Shown here: positions 44,679 through 54,986 of the stretch, in pieces
Layout of the letters: the number at the start of each line of letters is the position of its first letter
Position numbering within the stretch: position 1 is the stretch's first letter
Assembly: GCA_046347015.1 (NCBI GenBank)
Contig: JAXMHA010000010.1
Span: 1-64,000 of the forward strand
Reading direction: 5' to 3'
Length of the DNA: 64,000 nt
Source: Dokdonella_A sp046347015
GTDB taxonomy: Bacteria; Pseudomonadota; Gammaproteobacteria; Xanthomonadales; Rhodanobacteraceae
Notes under the pieces: model-generated
What the model saw: only the letters and a program-made list of their open reading frames with translations
Told to the model about the DNA's origin: nothing
Database searches by the model: none
Position numbers and translations under genes: made by a program

Positions 44679-45269
44679 TCAGGCGCGCAGCCGTGCCGCG
44701 CTGCCGGCGGCGTCCAATGCGGCATTGATGCGGCGGAACACATCCTCGACCTCGCCGACGCCATCGACGATGACGAGCTTGCCGAGTTCCTCGTAGTGGC
44801 CGGCCACCGGTGCGGTCTGTTCCTCGTACACGCGCAGGCGTTCGCGGACCGTTGCCGGCGTATCGTCGCGGCGTCCTTCGGCGGCCGCGCGGCCGGCGAT
44901 CCGCTCGACCAGCAATTCCGCGGGCACCTCGAGCTTCAGCGCGACGTCGAGCGGCTGGTCGAGCCGTTCGAGCAGGCCCTCCAGCGCCTCGCACTGCGCG
45001 AGGTTGCGCGGATAGCCGTCGAGGATGAACCCGTCGCCGATGTCCGCCTTCGCGAGCCGCTCCTCGAGCATGCCGAGCACGATGTCGTCGGACACGAGGC
45101 GCCCGGATTCCATGACCGCCCTGGCCTGCAGTCCCAGCGGCGTGCCGGCCTTGACCGCCGCGCGCAGCAGGTCGCCGGTCGAGATGTGCGGCACTTTCAG
45201 TTCGTCGCGCAGCAGCGTCGCCTGCGTGCCCTTGCCGGAACCGGGTGCGCCGAGTAGTACGAGTCGCAT
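44679..45269 (-). CDS. adk: Adenylate kinase (short form)
   Basis: A 196-residue enzyme that converts 2 ADP to ATP and AMP. P-loop GAPGSGKGTQ at 7-16, NMP-binding region HISTGDLLRAAV, FILDGYPRN and the LID arginines in GRAAAEGRRDDTPATVRERL are visible. The LID is the short type, without the zinc-finger insertion, as in other Xanthomonadales. The stop is 25 bases before mpl. It faces the PPi-dependent phosphofructokinase across a 123-base divergent region. Confidence 0.95.
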   Translation of the reverse strand: MRLVLLGAPGSGKGTQATLLRDELKVPHISTGDLLRAAVKAGTPLGLQARAVMESGRLVSDDIVLGMLEERLAKADIGDGFILDGYPRNLAQCEALEGLLERLDQPLDVALKLEVPAELLVERIAGRAAAEGRRDDTPATVRERLRVYEEQTAPVAGHYEELGKLVIVDGVGEVEDVFRRINAALDAAGSAARLRA

Positions 45270-45392
45270 GTCGCTCCGATGCGGCCCGTCGTGCGCCGCT
45301 GCCGCTAGACTGTTGGCGGGGATCGAGGGTCACGCTAGCGACTGCCCGCAACGCTGTCAAACCGCGGTGCAGCGCCACGATCGGAGGGTGAA

Positions 45393-46655
45393 ATGGTGGA
45401 TGGCAAGCTGTTGTATGCGCAATCGGGTGGCGTGACCGCCGTCATCAACGCGACCGCGGCGGCAGTCATCGAGGCCTGCCGGCGGCACAAGGTCACCGCC
45501 TATGCCGCACGCAACGGCATCCTCGGCGCACTGCGCGAGGACCTGATCGACACGACGAGGGAACCGGCTGCCGCGATCGCCGCGCTGAAACACACGCCGG
45601 GCGGCGCGTTCGGTTCGTGCCGCGTCAAGCTGAAATCGCTGGAGGACGATCGGGCGCGCTACGAACGCCTGATCGACGTGTTCCGCGCGCACGACATCCG
45701 CTGGTTCCTGTACAACGGCGGCAACGACTCCGCCGACACCGCGTTGAAACTGTCGCGGCTCGGCAAGGCGATGGGTTACGACATCCGCTGCATCGGCGTG
45801 CCGAAAACCGTCGACAACGACCTCGCCGTGACCGACTGCTGCCCCGGCTTCGCGTCGGTCGCGAAGTACACGGCGGTGTCCCTGCGCGAAGCCGCGCTCG
45901 ACGTCACCTCGATGATGGATACCTCGACCCGGGTGTTCGTGATGGAAGTGATGGGCCGCCATGCCGGTTGGATCGCGGCGTCGGCCGGGCTCGCCGGCAC
46001 GCATCGCGACGACGCGCCGCACATCATCCTGTTTCCGGAACGGGTGTTCGACACCGGCGCGTTCCTCGCGCGCGTGCGCGAAACGGTGGACCGGGTCGGC
46101 TGCTGCGTCATCGCCGCGAGCGAAGGCATCCGCTACGCCGACGGTCGTTTCGTCGCCGACGCGCACGCCGGCACCGATGCGTTCGGCCACACCCAGCTCG
46201 GCGGCGTCGCGCCGGCGCTGGCAACGATGGTGCGCGACAAGCTGAAGCTCAAGACGCACTGGGCGCTGCCGGATTACCTGCAACGCTCGGCGCGGCACAT
46301 CGCGTCGAAGACCGACCTCGAACACGCCATCGCGGTCGGCAAGGCCGCGGTCGAGTACGCGCTGGCCGGCCAGAACGCGGTGATGCCGGTCATCACGCGC
46401 ACGTCGGATTCACCGTACCGCTGGAAGATCGAACCCGCGCCGCTCGAACGCATCGCGAACCGCGAGAAGAAACTTCCGCACACGTTCATTTCGAAGGACG
46501 GACTGCACATCACCGCCGCGGCGCGGCGCTACCTCGAGCCGCTGATCCGCGGCGAAGCGCCACCACCGTACGGCCGCGACGGCTTGCCGCGGTATGTCAC
46601 GCTGAAGAACGCCGCGGTCAGGAAAAAGCTGCCGCCGTTTGACGATCGGCCGTAG
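45393..46655 (+). CDS. pfp: Pyrophosphate-dependent 6-phosphofructokinase
   Basis: A 420-residue phosphofructokinase. AQSGGVTAVIN is the phosphate loop; YNGGNDSADTALKL replaces the GGDG of ATP-dependent enzymes, and GVPKTVDNDL carries the PPi-specificity Lys and the catalytic Asp. MGRHAGWIAASA binds fructose 6-phosphate. The enzyme runs reversibly with pyrophosphate in place of ATP, as known in Xanthomonas and methanotrophs. TAGACT at 45306-45311 is a plausible -10 box; the ribosome site GGAGG precedes the ATG. H+-pyrophosphatase and adenylate kinase are within 4 kb. Confidence 0.93.
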   Translation: MVDGKLLYAQSGGVTAVINATAAAVIEACRRHKVTAYAARNGILGALREDLIDTTREPAAAIAALKHTPGGAFGSCRVKLKSLEDDRARYERLIDVFRAHDIRWFLYNGGNDSADTALKLSRLGKAMGYDIRCIGVPKTVDNDLAVTDCCPGFASVAKYTAVSLREAALDVTSMMDTSTRVFVMEVMGRHAGWIAASAGLAGTHRDDAPHIILFPERVFDTGAFLARVRETVDRVGCCVIAASEGIRYADGRFVADAHAGTDAFGHTQLGGVAPALATMVRDKLKLKTHWALPDYLQRSARHIASKTDLEHAIAVGKAAVEYALAGQNAVMPVITRTSDSPYRWKIEPAPLERIANREKKLPHTFISKDGLHITAAARRYLEPLIRGEAPPPYGRDGLPRYVTLKNAAVRKKLPPFDDRP

Positions 46656-46750
46656 GTCGGCGAAGGGCGCGGCAAGTCCAGGCAGGTATCGCCTGGCGGC
46701 GTTCGCGACCCCCCCACGACCGGCACGCTCCGACGCGCCCTGATCCGTCC

Positions 46751-47623
46751 TCAGCGCGGATTGATCGCGGTGATGAACCAGGTGCTCGATGGCGCCCACA
46801 CGCCATCGCCCCGCACGAACGGCGTGCAGCGAGCGTTTCCTTCAGTGCCACCGCCACCTGTGTGGCTTGAGCCTCTCCCTCCGCGCCGGCGAGGCGGATC
46901 AGCTCGCCGGCGGGGCCGAGTGCCATCGCGAACTCGATCGCATCGTCAAGGTCGCGGCCGATGCAGATGTCGCAATCATGGCGCTCGAAGGTGATCCGTT
47001 CGAAGCCGGCGCCGCGCAGCATCAGGCTCACCATGTCGGGTCCCGACATGGAGAACGGCTCCCGGTCCTCGCGCACCTGCTCCGTTTCCTCGCGGGACAC
47101 CGCCGGTACGATCGCCTTCACGCAGAGCTCGGCCTCGTGCAACCACGGGTTTTCCTCGCGCCGGCGCCACACGATCTGCATGAAGGTGCCGCCGGGCCTG
47201 AGCGCCTCGCGGACGTTGCGCATGGCCGCTCCCGGCATTTCGAAGAACATCGTGCCGAAACGCGCGAACGCGCATGGTCGTACGGCCCCTGCAGGTCGTC
47301 CATCTGCGCATCGCCGACGAAGAATCGCGCGTTGCCCGCGCTCACTGCGCGCGAGCGACCCGGCATCACGGATGAAATTGGCGGCGCAATCCATGCCGGT
47401 CGTTGCGCCGCGCGGCGCCACCGATCTCGCGATGCGTACCGTGCTGTCGCCAAAGCCGCAACTGATATCGAGCACGCGGTCGCCATCGTGATAGGCGCAG
47501 CGCTGCAAGGCCGTATCGCTGTGGTTATGACAAACCTTCCACCAGCAGGTGACGGAAGCGGCAGAACTTGTTGTAGAGAATGGTGTTCCAGGCTTCGACG
47601 ATGATGCGGTTGTCGGATTCCAT
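46751..47623 (-). CDS. Class I SAM methyltransferase, multiply frameshifted
   Basis: The complete protein can be assembled from three frames. It starts at 47623 with MESDNRIIVEAWNTILYNKF, breaks near 47530, and continues RVLDISCGFGDSTVRIAR (motif I) and GMDCAANFI. Breaks near 47345 and 47275 enclose ARFFVGDAQMDDLQGPYD, then FGTMFFEMP and VREALRPGGTFMQIVWRR follow. A last break near 46815 leads to the end APSSTWFITAINPR at 46751. Such proteins are annotated as UbiE-like methyltransferases with unknown substrate. At least four single-base indels would be needed, so as printed the gene is non-functional. Sequence error is favoured because neighbouring genes show the same pattern. Confidence 0.7.
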
Positions 47624-47653
47624 TGCACATCTCCCGCGAGTGGCGAGGCGGCT

Positions 47654-48465
47654 TCAGGACCTGGCGACCAGATTGTCGAGTTCCGCGTGGGTTGGCCCCG
47701 GCGAAGCCGTCGAAGCGGCCTTCGGCGAGATCGCGCGCGGCGCGCAGGAACCCGCCCCATGCGGCGCCGGCGAGGGCACCGCCGACGCTGACGCGAGCAC
47801 GCCGAGTCTGGCGAGGTCGGCCAGCGTGAATGGCGCGGGTCGTCCGACCAGCACGTTGACGGGTTTCGGGGCAACGGCGTTCACGACCGCTTCGATTTGT
47901 TCCGGCGTGCGCAGGCCCGGCGCGTACAGGCAATCGGCGCCGGCAGCGGCGTAGGCGCGCAGGCGCCTGATCGCTTCGTCCAGCGGATCGGGATGGCCGA
48001 CGAGGAAACATTCCGCGCGGCCGACCAGCAGCACGTCCTCACCGGAGGCATCGATCGCCGCACGCGCGGCGCGCATCCGCGCGACCGCTTCGTCGAAGGG
48101 GTACAGCGGTTGCGACGCGTCGCCGGTCGAATCCTCGATCGACAACCCGGCGACGCCGGTGTCGATGCAACGGCGGATGTTCTGCTTGAGGCCGTCGAGG
48201 TCGCGGGCGTGGCCGTCCTCGAAATCCGCGTTGACCGGCAGATCGGTCGTCTCGACGATGTCGCGGTAGTACTGCGCCAGCACCGTCGACGCCCATCGCG
48301 TTGTCGGCCGTGCCCGCGACCACGCGAAACCCGAGCTGGTCGTCGCCAACGCCTTGAAGCCGAGCTTCTCCAGCGCACGCGCCGAGCCCGCATCCCACGG
48401 GTTCGGGATCAGGAAGCAGCCGGATTCGTGCAACTTGCGGGCGCCGCGCGGCGGCGGGTGATCAT
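47654..48465 (-). CDS. Isocitrate lyase/PEP mutase family protein, frameshifted
   Basis: Recognisable segments are ESGCFLIPNPWDAGSARALEK, LPVNADFEDGHARDL (metal and catalytic region), GLSIEDSTGD and LVGRAECFLVG, giving an alpha/beta barrel of the phosphoenolpyruvate mutase superfamily. Between about 48285 and 48305 the frame shifts twice (TADNAMGVD is in another frame), and near 47810 and 47700 twice more (VSVGGALAGAAWGGFLRAA is in another frame); the start also seems shifted, with an ATG at 48465 in a different frame. Possible activities are 2-methylisocitrate lyase-like or carboxyphosphonate mutase-like; not decidable. I treat it as one gene damaged by indels. Confidence 0.7.
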
Positions 48466-48586
48466 CGATGGACCGACATCCCGGACCGGCCCTGCTTCCC
48501 CGGCCCTGTCCTGATCGAGGCATGCCCGGCCAGAAGCGGGCGCCGGACGCCGCATGGGGCCGGGTGCCCGGACCCGCCCGGCTGGC

Positions 48587-48592
48587 TATAAT
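48587..48592 (+). promoter_or_regulatory. -10 box of hppA
   Basis: A perfect TATAAT stands 72 bases before the hppA ATG; no good -35 hexamer is seen 16-18 bases upstream. The GC-rich leader 48600-48650 can fold (GCCGGGGC/GCCCCG). Confidence 0.5.
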
Positions 48593-48664
48593 CGACCGCC
48601 TTTGCCGGCCGGGGCCTCGCCCCGCGCCGCCGTCGTCACCTTGCCTACACGGGGAAGTCCGATC

Positions 48665-50692
48665 ATGTTGCAGCAACACGGTTTGTTGTGCGCGCTGGTG
48701 GCCGCGATCATCGCGATCATCTACGGCCTGTGGTCGCGCGCGTGGATCCTGTCGAAACCCGCCGGCAACGAGCGGATGCAGCAGATCGCCGCGGCGATCC
48801 AGGAAGGCGCCCGCGCCTACCTCAATCGCCAGTACATGACGATCGCGGGCGTCGGGATCGTCCTGTTCGTCATCATCGGCTTCGCGCTCGACTGGGGCAC
48901 CGCAATCGGCTTCGCGATCGGCGCGATCCTGTCCGGCGCAGCCGGCTACATCGGCATGAACACCTCGGTGCGCGCCAACGTGCGCACCGCCGAAGCCGCG
49001 CGCAACGGCATCGCCAGTGCGCTCGCGGTCGCGTTCCGCGGCGGCGCGATCACCGGCATGCTGGTGGTCGGCCTCGCGCTGCTCGGCGTCGCCGGCTACT
49101 ACGTCGCGCTGCTGAAGACCGGCAGCACGCCAGACCATGCGTTGCACGCGCTGATCGGCCTCGCCTTCGGTTCGTCGCTGATCTCGATCTTCGCGCGACT
49201 CGGCGGCGGCATCTTCACCAAGGGCGCGGACGTCGGCGCCGACCTCGTCGGCAAGGTCGAGGCCGGCATTCCCGAGGACGATCCGCGCAACCCCGCGGTG
49301 ATCGCCGACAACGTCGGCGACAACGTCGGCGATTGCGCCGGCATGGCGGCCGACCTGTTCGAGACCTACGCGGTGACGCTGATCGCGACGATGCTGCTCG
49401 GCGGCGTGCTGGCCGACCAGGTCGGGCCGAACGGCGCGCTGTACCCGCTGGTGCTCGGCGGCGCGTCGATCATCGCGTCGATCATCGGCACGTTCTTCGT
49501 CCGCGCGGCGCCGGGCGGCAAGATCATGGGCGCGCTGTACAAGGGCGTCATCGCATCGGCGATCCTCGCGCTGCTGGCGTTCATCCCGGTGACGAAGATC
49601 CTGATGTCGGGCAGCAGCTACGGCGTCTGGAACGTGTTCGGCTGCGCCGTGATCGGCCTCGTGCTGACCGGCGTCATCGTGTGGCTGACCGAGTACTACA
49701 CCGCGACCGAGTACAAGCCGGTGCGCAATGTCGCGCACGCGTCGACCACCGGCCACGCGACCAACATCATCGCGGGACTCGCGGTGTCGATGCGCGCGCC
49801 GACCTGGCCGGTGCTCGCGATCTGCGCGGCGATCTGGGGCGCGTACTGGCTCGCCGGCCTGTATGGCATCGCGATCGCGGCGACCGCGATGCTGTCGATG
49901 ACCGGCATGATCGTCGCGCTCGACGCCTACGGCCCGATCACCGACAACGCCGGCGGCATCGCCGAGATGAGCGACCTGCCGAAGGAAGTGCGCGGCGTCA
50001 CCGATCCGCTCGATGCGGTCGGCAACACGACGAAGGCGGTGACCAAGGGCTACGCGATCGGCTCGGCCGGCCTTGCCGCGCTGGTGCTGTTCGCCGACTA
50101 CACGCACAAGCTCGGGCTCGAGCACCCCGACCAGATCTTCACGTTCGACATCTCCGACCACAAGGTCATCGTCGGCCTGCTGATCGGCGGCCTGATCCCG
50201 TACCTGTTCGGGTCGATGGCGATGGAAGCGGTCGGGCGCGCGGCAGGTTCGGTGGTCGAGGAGGTGCGCCGCCAGTTCCGCGAAATGAAGGGCATCATGG
50301 AAGGCACGACCAAGCCCGACTACTCGCGTGCGGTCGACCTGCTGACGCGCTCCGCGATCAAGGAAATGCTGGTGCCGTCGCTGCTGCCGGTGGTGGTGCC
50401 GATCCTGGTCGGCTTCATCCTCGGGCCGAAGGCGCTCGGCGGCCTCCTGATCGGCACGATCGTCACTGGCCTCTTCGTCGCGATCTCGATGACCACCGGC
50501 GGTGGCGCGTGGGACAACGCGAAGAAATACATCGAGGACGGCAACTACGGCGGCAAGGGTTCCGACGCGCACAAGGCGGCGGTGACCGGCGACACCGTCG
50601 GCGATCCGTACAAGGACACCGCGGGTCCCGCGGTGAACCCGTTGATCAAGATCATCAACATCGTCGCGCTGCTGATCGTGCCGCTGCTGTAA
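48665..50692 (+). CDS. hppA: K+-independent H+-translocating pyrophosphatase
   Basis: A 675-residue membrane pyrophosphatase with about 16 membrane helices. The substrate site is complete: DVGADLVGKVE, then EDDPRNPAVIADNVGDNVGD, and near the end GDTVGDPYKDTAGPAVNP. In GNTTKAVTKGYAIGSA a Lys occupies the position that is Ala in K+-dependent enzymes; Lys there is the known mark of the K+-independent class. It couples hydrolysis of PPi to proton export, or makes PPi in reverse. The ATG at 48665 gives MLQQHGLLCALVAAIIAII. A terminator follows at 50718. Together with pfp, it makes pyrophosphate an energy currency. Confidence 0.96.
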   Translation: MLQQHGLLCALVAAIIAIIYGLWSRAWILSKPAGNERMQQIAAAIQEGARAYLNRQYMTIAGVGIVLFVIIGFALDWGTAIGFAIGAILSGAAGYIGMNTSVRANVRTAEAARNGIASALAVAFRGGAITGMLVVGLALLGVAGYYVALLKTGSTPDHALHALIGLAFGSSLISIFARLGGGIFTKGADVGADLVGKVEAGIPEDDPRNPAVIADNVGDNVGDCAGMAADLFETYAVTLIATMLLGGVLADQVGPNGALYPLVLGGASIIASIIGTFFVRAAPGGKIMGALYKGVIASAILALLAFIPVTKILMSGSSYGVWNVFGCAVIGLVLTGVIVWLTEYYTATEYKPVRNVAHASTTGHATNIIAGLAVSMRAPTWPVLAICAAIWGAYWLAGLYGIAIAATAMLSMTGMIVALDAYGPITDNAGGIAEMSDLPKEVRGVTDPLDAVGNTTKAVTKGYAIGSAGLAALVLFADYTHKLGLEHPDQIFTFDISDHKVIVGLLIGGLIPYLFGSMAMEAVGRAAGSVVEEVRRQFREMKGIMEGTTKPDYSRAVDLLTRSAIKEMLVPSLLPVVVPILVGFILGPKALGGLLIGTIVTGLFVAISMTTGGGAWDNAKKYIEDGNYGGKGSDAHKAAVTGDTVGDPYKDTAGPAVNPLIKIINIVALLIVPLL

Positions 50693-50717
50693 CGCGGGTC
50701 GTTCGTCGCGTTCCCGG

Positions 50718-50745
50718 AAAGCCCCGCCCTGTGCGGGGCTTTTCG
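50718..50745 (+). terminator. Rho-independent terminator of hppA
   Basis: AAAGCCCCGC (50718-50727) pairs with GCGGGGCTTT (50733-50742) around CCTGT, followed by a T. It lies 26 bases after the hppA stop. Confidence 0.85.
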
Positions 50746-50796
50746 TTGGCGTCGTCGCCGCGCCCCGACGCCGCACCTCGCGTACACTGCGCCGCC

Positions 50797-52539
50797 ATGG
50801 ACCTTCCCGCCGTTTCCGCATCCGACCGCCGCGCGTTCGGCTGGCTGATGCTGCTCGCGTTCGTCGTGATCGGCGCGGGCATCGGCCTGCGTGACCCGTG
50901 GCCTTCGGACGAACCGCGTTTCACGCTCGCGGCGAAGCAGATGGTCGAATCGGGCGACTGGCTGTTCCCGCATCGCGGCCACGAGCTCTATTCGGACAAG
51001 CCGCCGATGCTGATGTGGCTCGAGGCCGCCAGCTACGAGGTCGTGCGCAACTGGCGCGTCGCGTTCCTGCTGCCGTCGCTGTTGGCGGGGCTGTTGTGCA
51101 TCGGCCTCACGTGGGACCTCGGGCGAAGGCTGTGGAATCCGCGCGCGGGCCTCTACGCAGCGGGTGCGTTGTTGTTCGTGTTCCAGTTCATGTACCAGGT
51201 CAAGCGCGCGCAAATCGATCCGCTGGTGATGGGCTGGATCACGCTGGCGAACTGGGGACTGCTGCTGCACTGCCTGCGCGGGCCGAACTGGCGCGCGTAC
51301 TGGCTCGGCTGTTTCGCCGCCGGGCTCGGCGTGATCACGAAGGGCGTCGGTTTCCTCGCGTTGCTGATGCTGCTGCCGTACGTCTTCGCGCGCTGGCGCG
51401 GTTGGGACGGCGTCACGCGCACGTCGCATTCGACTTGGCGTTGGCTTGGCGGCGCGCTCGCGTTCGTGCTGCCGATCCTCGCGTGGGGCATCCCGATGCT
51501 GCTGGTCGCGAAAGCGCGCGGCACGCCCGAGTACGCGGCTTACGTGCACGACATCCTGTTCCGGCAAACGGCCGAGCGTTACGCCGATTCGTGGGGACAC
51601 CACCAGCCGCCGTGGTACTACCTGCCGGTCATCGCCGGTGGTTGGTTTCCGTTGTCGCTGGCGTACTTCGGGCTGCTGGTGGTAAGCTTGCCGCGTGGCG
51701 CAAGGCACCGGCGGCCGCGAACGGCCCCGTTGACGCGGTGGCGGGCGGACCTGACGGCGCACGACCCGCGCCTGCTGCTGCCGCTCGCGTGATGATTGTG
51801 ATCGTGTTCTTCAGCATTCCGCGCGGCAAGCGCAACGTCTACCTGATGCCCGCCATTCCGATGGCCGCGCTCGCATACGGCCCTTCTCTCGCCGACATGA
51901 TCCGCTCGCGCTGGCTGCGCCTGGAGCACCTTCTCGACCGCCATCAGCGGCGGCGTGATCTTCGTCGCCGGCCTGTGGGCTATCCAGGTCATTCAGCCAT
52001 CGCGCAGGCGCTCGCGGAGCGTCGCGGCCTCGAGGGAAGCGGGAGTCCCTTCTCTGGCTCTTCTTCTTTCGCCAATGGGCGCGCCCTGCTCGCTGTCAGC
52101 GCTGCATTCCGCCCGCGGCGCACGTGCGCGTTGCTCGGCGGGCTCGTCGCGTTGTGGCTGCTGTGGAGTTTCTGAGCGTACCGGTGCTGAACGATTCAGC
52201 GAGTTCGGCCGCCGGCCTGATGCGCGGCGGCCGCCATCGTCGGCAAGGACGAGATGGGCATGGTCGCGTGGAAGGAACAGGACTTGTTGATGGCCGGCCG
52301 GCCGGGCCGAGTTCGGCTTCAACCGCCCTGGGACGAGCAGTACGCCGCGGCGGTGCGATGGCGGGCGCAGGCCCAAGGGCACGGTGGTATTCATCCTCGA
52401 AGACGCGATGGGCGAGTGCGTCGATCGTCCGCGCGCGGTGAAGGTCGGCCACGCCAACCGGCGCGAGTAGTGGCTGTTCCGTGCCGACGCCGGCGTGGTG
52501 CCGGGTTGCGTAGCCCGAGCCTCGGCGTCGGCCAGGTGA
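50797..52539 (+). CDS. ArnT-like GT39 glycosyltransferase, frameshifted with an internal TAG
   Basis: The first 331 residues, from the ATG at 50797, are intact: RDPWPSDEPRFTLAAKQM holds the catalytic Asp-Glu of the ArnT/PMT family, and GHELYSDKPPMLMWLE continues it, with about eight membrane segments. A missing base near 51790 turns LAW into a stop; MIVIVFFSIPRGKRNVYLMP follows in another frame. Further breaks lie near 51940, 52015-52075, 52180-52300 and 52370, and a TAG at 52468 replaces a Trp codon. Segments such as DEMGMVAWKEQDLLMA, RPWDEQYAAAVRW and VFILEDAMGECVDR show the natural C-terminal domain. It probably modifies lipid A or another glycan from an undecaprenyl-phosphate donor. TACACT at 50783-50788 is a likely -10. 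Confidence 0.8.
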
Positions 52540-52696
52540 CCGGCACCGATGCCGAATAGCGGAGACGACAACGCACCGAGGAAGCGAAACCGCGCGAGAG
52601 CTGCGACAGCCACGGGCATTCGAGGACAGTCGTGCGGAATCAAGCAGTTCCGAACGCGAGCGTCGCGCAAGGGATTCGCCTTCGCGCAACTTGAAA

Positions 52697-54039
52697 TCAG
52701 ATCATCCCGATCGCCCCCGCGGCAGCGGCGGCGAGCAGGCCGGCCGGCGTGGAACTCTCCGTCGACCTGGTCGTATTGTTGCGCCAGAACCGTCGGCCAA
52801 GGCAACCGAGGTCGCCTTCCGTCCAGGAGCAGGGCTTGAAGATTGGCAATGGTGACGGACTCCCTGCCGATGGTCAGCTCGATGACGCTGCCTTCCGAGG
52901 CGTAGGCAACGGCGTTGCCCACGGGGTTTTTTTCGAGGACGACTTCCAGCAGGGCAACCCACGGTCTCGATTGGCAGGGCGGGCCCCGCAGGTTCGTTGC
53001 GCGCCAACTGCAGGCTGCGTGCAAGGCGGGTTTCTCATGCCGCGCGAACACGCGATCGAGCATCGCACCGATGTCGATCACCTCACGTTGCACGCTTTCG
53101 ACCCCCGACTCGATGCGCGTCAGTTGCAGCAACGCGGTTACCGTCGCTTCCAGCCGGTGCCGATGTTGCCGATCTCGGCGAGGACCGCCTGCGCCGTGTC
53201 GCCTCTCGGGAATCGCACCTCGACATCGACTGACCACCCGCAGGCGCCGCCGGCAAGTATTGCGCAATTCGTGCGCGAGGCCGGACGCGAACTGCCGTTC
53301 GCGCGCGAGCCCAGGTCCATGCGCCCCAGCACTTCGTTGAAGCGCGCGACCAGCGGCGCGCAAGTTCCCGGGTATCACTGGGCGGCAGGCGTTTGGCAGG
53401 CGCATCGGGCAGTCCCCGCCATCGCGCGGGCGAGGACCTGCGAGTGGACGCAGGCCCCGTTGCACCAGCCACGGCGTCAGCAGCAAGACGAACAGGCAGG
53501 CGCCCATGATGCTTCCAAGCAGGATCCAGTCGGGGGTGTGCAGGATTTCGTCAGGCAGGGCACGGTCGAGCGCATATCGCAGCTCACAGGTGCCCGATCC
53601 GGCGTCGGTGATGGGCGTCACGGCGTTCTCCCGAATCTCGGCTCGGGACGAAACCACCAGTGCGACCGCGCGCAACACGGGACCGCCGGCAAGTCGCACA
53701 TCGGAATAGCGCGGCCCGCGACCGGTCGCAATCCGCGGCGGCAGGACCGGCTGCGCGACCACACGGTCCTTGCAGACCACAGCATACCAGTCGTTCGGTG
53801 ACGAACCGGGAAAACGCGCCATTCGATCCGCTACCGCGTCGATGTCGATACCATGCTGCCCGCTGTGCACGAGTGCCGCAAATGCCTGCGCGCGCCAGCA
53901 GCGAGGCGGCGTCGAAGCGCTGGAGCATCTCCGAGTCGGCCCGCCAGTCCACGACCCGCGCCGCCATGCCCAGCGCGACCAGTGTCGCGAGCGCCAGCAT
54001 CAGCGTCAGGCGGGTGCGCAACGAAACGGGCTTGTCCAT
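52697..54039 (-). CDS. Sensor histidine kinase (QseC/PmrB type), frameshifted
   Basis: From the ATG at 54039, MDKPVSLRTRLTLMLALATL is a first membrane segment. After a break near 53880 come VHSGQHGIDIDAVADRMARF, WYAVVCKDRVVAQ and ELRYALDRALPDE of the periplasmic domain, then TM2 (DWILLGSIMGACLFVLLLTP). The H box FASGLAHELRN is seen, with breaks around it; ALLQLTRIESGVE, NAVAYASEGSVIELTI (N box) and a final part RFWRNNTTRSTESS to the TGA at 52697 complete the kinase. At least five frame breaks are needed. It overlaps the regulator stop by one base (TGATG), so it is the second gene of the operon. Confidence 0.72.
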
Positions 54040-54704
54040 CACGCGATCAGGTAGCCAGCGCCGCGCCAGTTCCTCGACCAGGGCCGTGCATCCCGCTTCG
54101 GCCAGCTTGCGGCGCAAATTGAACACCACGACCTCGATGCTGCGATCAGACGCATCGCTGTCACTGCCGGCGATACGATCGGAGATCGCCGCGCGCGAAC
54201 ACGCGCCCGCGGTTGCGCAGCAACAGTTCGAGCACGGCGAACTCGCGCGGCGTCAGACCCAGCCGCATGCCGCACGCGTCGACACGCCGCGCTTGCGCGT
54301 CGAGGCGCACGCCGGCGTGCTCAGCACATCTGCCCTGCATGGTCGCCGGCCGAAGCGCCCCCAGCGCATACAGCCGCGCCGGCAACTCCTCGAACGCGAA
54401 GGGCTTGATCAGATAGTCGTCGGCGCCGGCGTTCAAGGCGGCGACACGGTCGCTCACCTGGTCGCGGGCCGACAGGACGAGTACGCGCGGCCGTGCCCCA
54501 CCTTCCGGTAATTCGCGCAACACGTCGAACCCGTCAAGTCGCGGCAAACCCAGATCGAGCACCACGAAATCATACCCGTAACCCGACAGGAACCCGATGG
54601 CTTCAACGCCATCGACCGCGGCATCGACGGCGAAGCCGGCCGCGCAATCGACCCAGCGTCTCACGCAGGCGTTGCGAATCCTCGACCAGCAGAAGCTTCA
54701 TCAT
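54039..54704 (-). CDS. OmpR-family response regulator, frameshifted
   Basis: From the ATG at 54704, MMKLLLVEDSQRLRETL starts the receiver. A break near 54655 leads to DCAAGFAVDAAVDGVEAIGF and FVVLDLGLPRLDGFDVLREL (phospho-acceptor Asp), VLSARDQVSDRV and DYLIKPFAFEELPARL. The DNA-binding domain begins RLGLTPREFAVLELLLRN; after a second break near 54190, VVVFNLRRKLAEAG follows, and after a third near 54065 the end GAGYLIA. It is of the QseB/PmrA type. The targets are probably the flanking lipid A and LPS genes, transcribed away from it (inference). Confidence 0.75.
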
Positions 54705-54986
54705 GGGCCCAACTATGCGCTGATCGGAAGCTGGCAGTGCCGGTGGCGCCTCGCCGCAAGCAGATCAAAGCATTCGCAATAATGCGCCACAGTCGATTCA
54801 CGCGGACATCAAGCGAAAGTGGTGCCGGCTTCAACTGCATTGGCCGGTGTGACCGTGCAGCGGCTCCCCGGACCAATGCGTCCGACACGCCTTCGCCTGC
54901 CGAAAGCGGCACGAAAGCCGGGACAAAGCACCGACAAAGGTTCCGCGCGCATGATTTCCCCCAGCGTCATCCCGGCGGATCGTTGC

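Noticed and set aside
46751..48465. Programmed frameshifting in the methyltransferase and PEP mutase-like genes
   Set aside because: There are too many breaks, in both directions, without slippery heptamers or downstream structures; indel errors explain them better.
48480..50821. Long minus-strand open frame antisense to hppA
   Set aside because: hppA on the plus strand is complete with all motifs; the antisense translation is Arg/Asp/His-rich without domains. Only the part below 48465 codes a real protein (PEP mutase family).
18033..52470. In-frame TAG codons at 18033 and 52468, both at positions where TGG is expected, as evidence of amber reassignment
   Set aside because: Only two cases, one in a region full of sequence breaks and one in a possible pseudogene; intact genes in the window do not use internal TAG, and some end with it (for example the ybeD-like gene).
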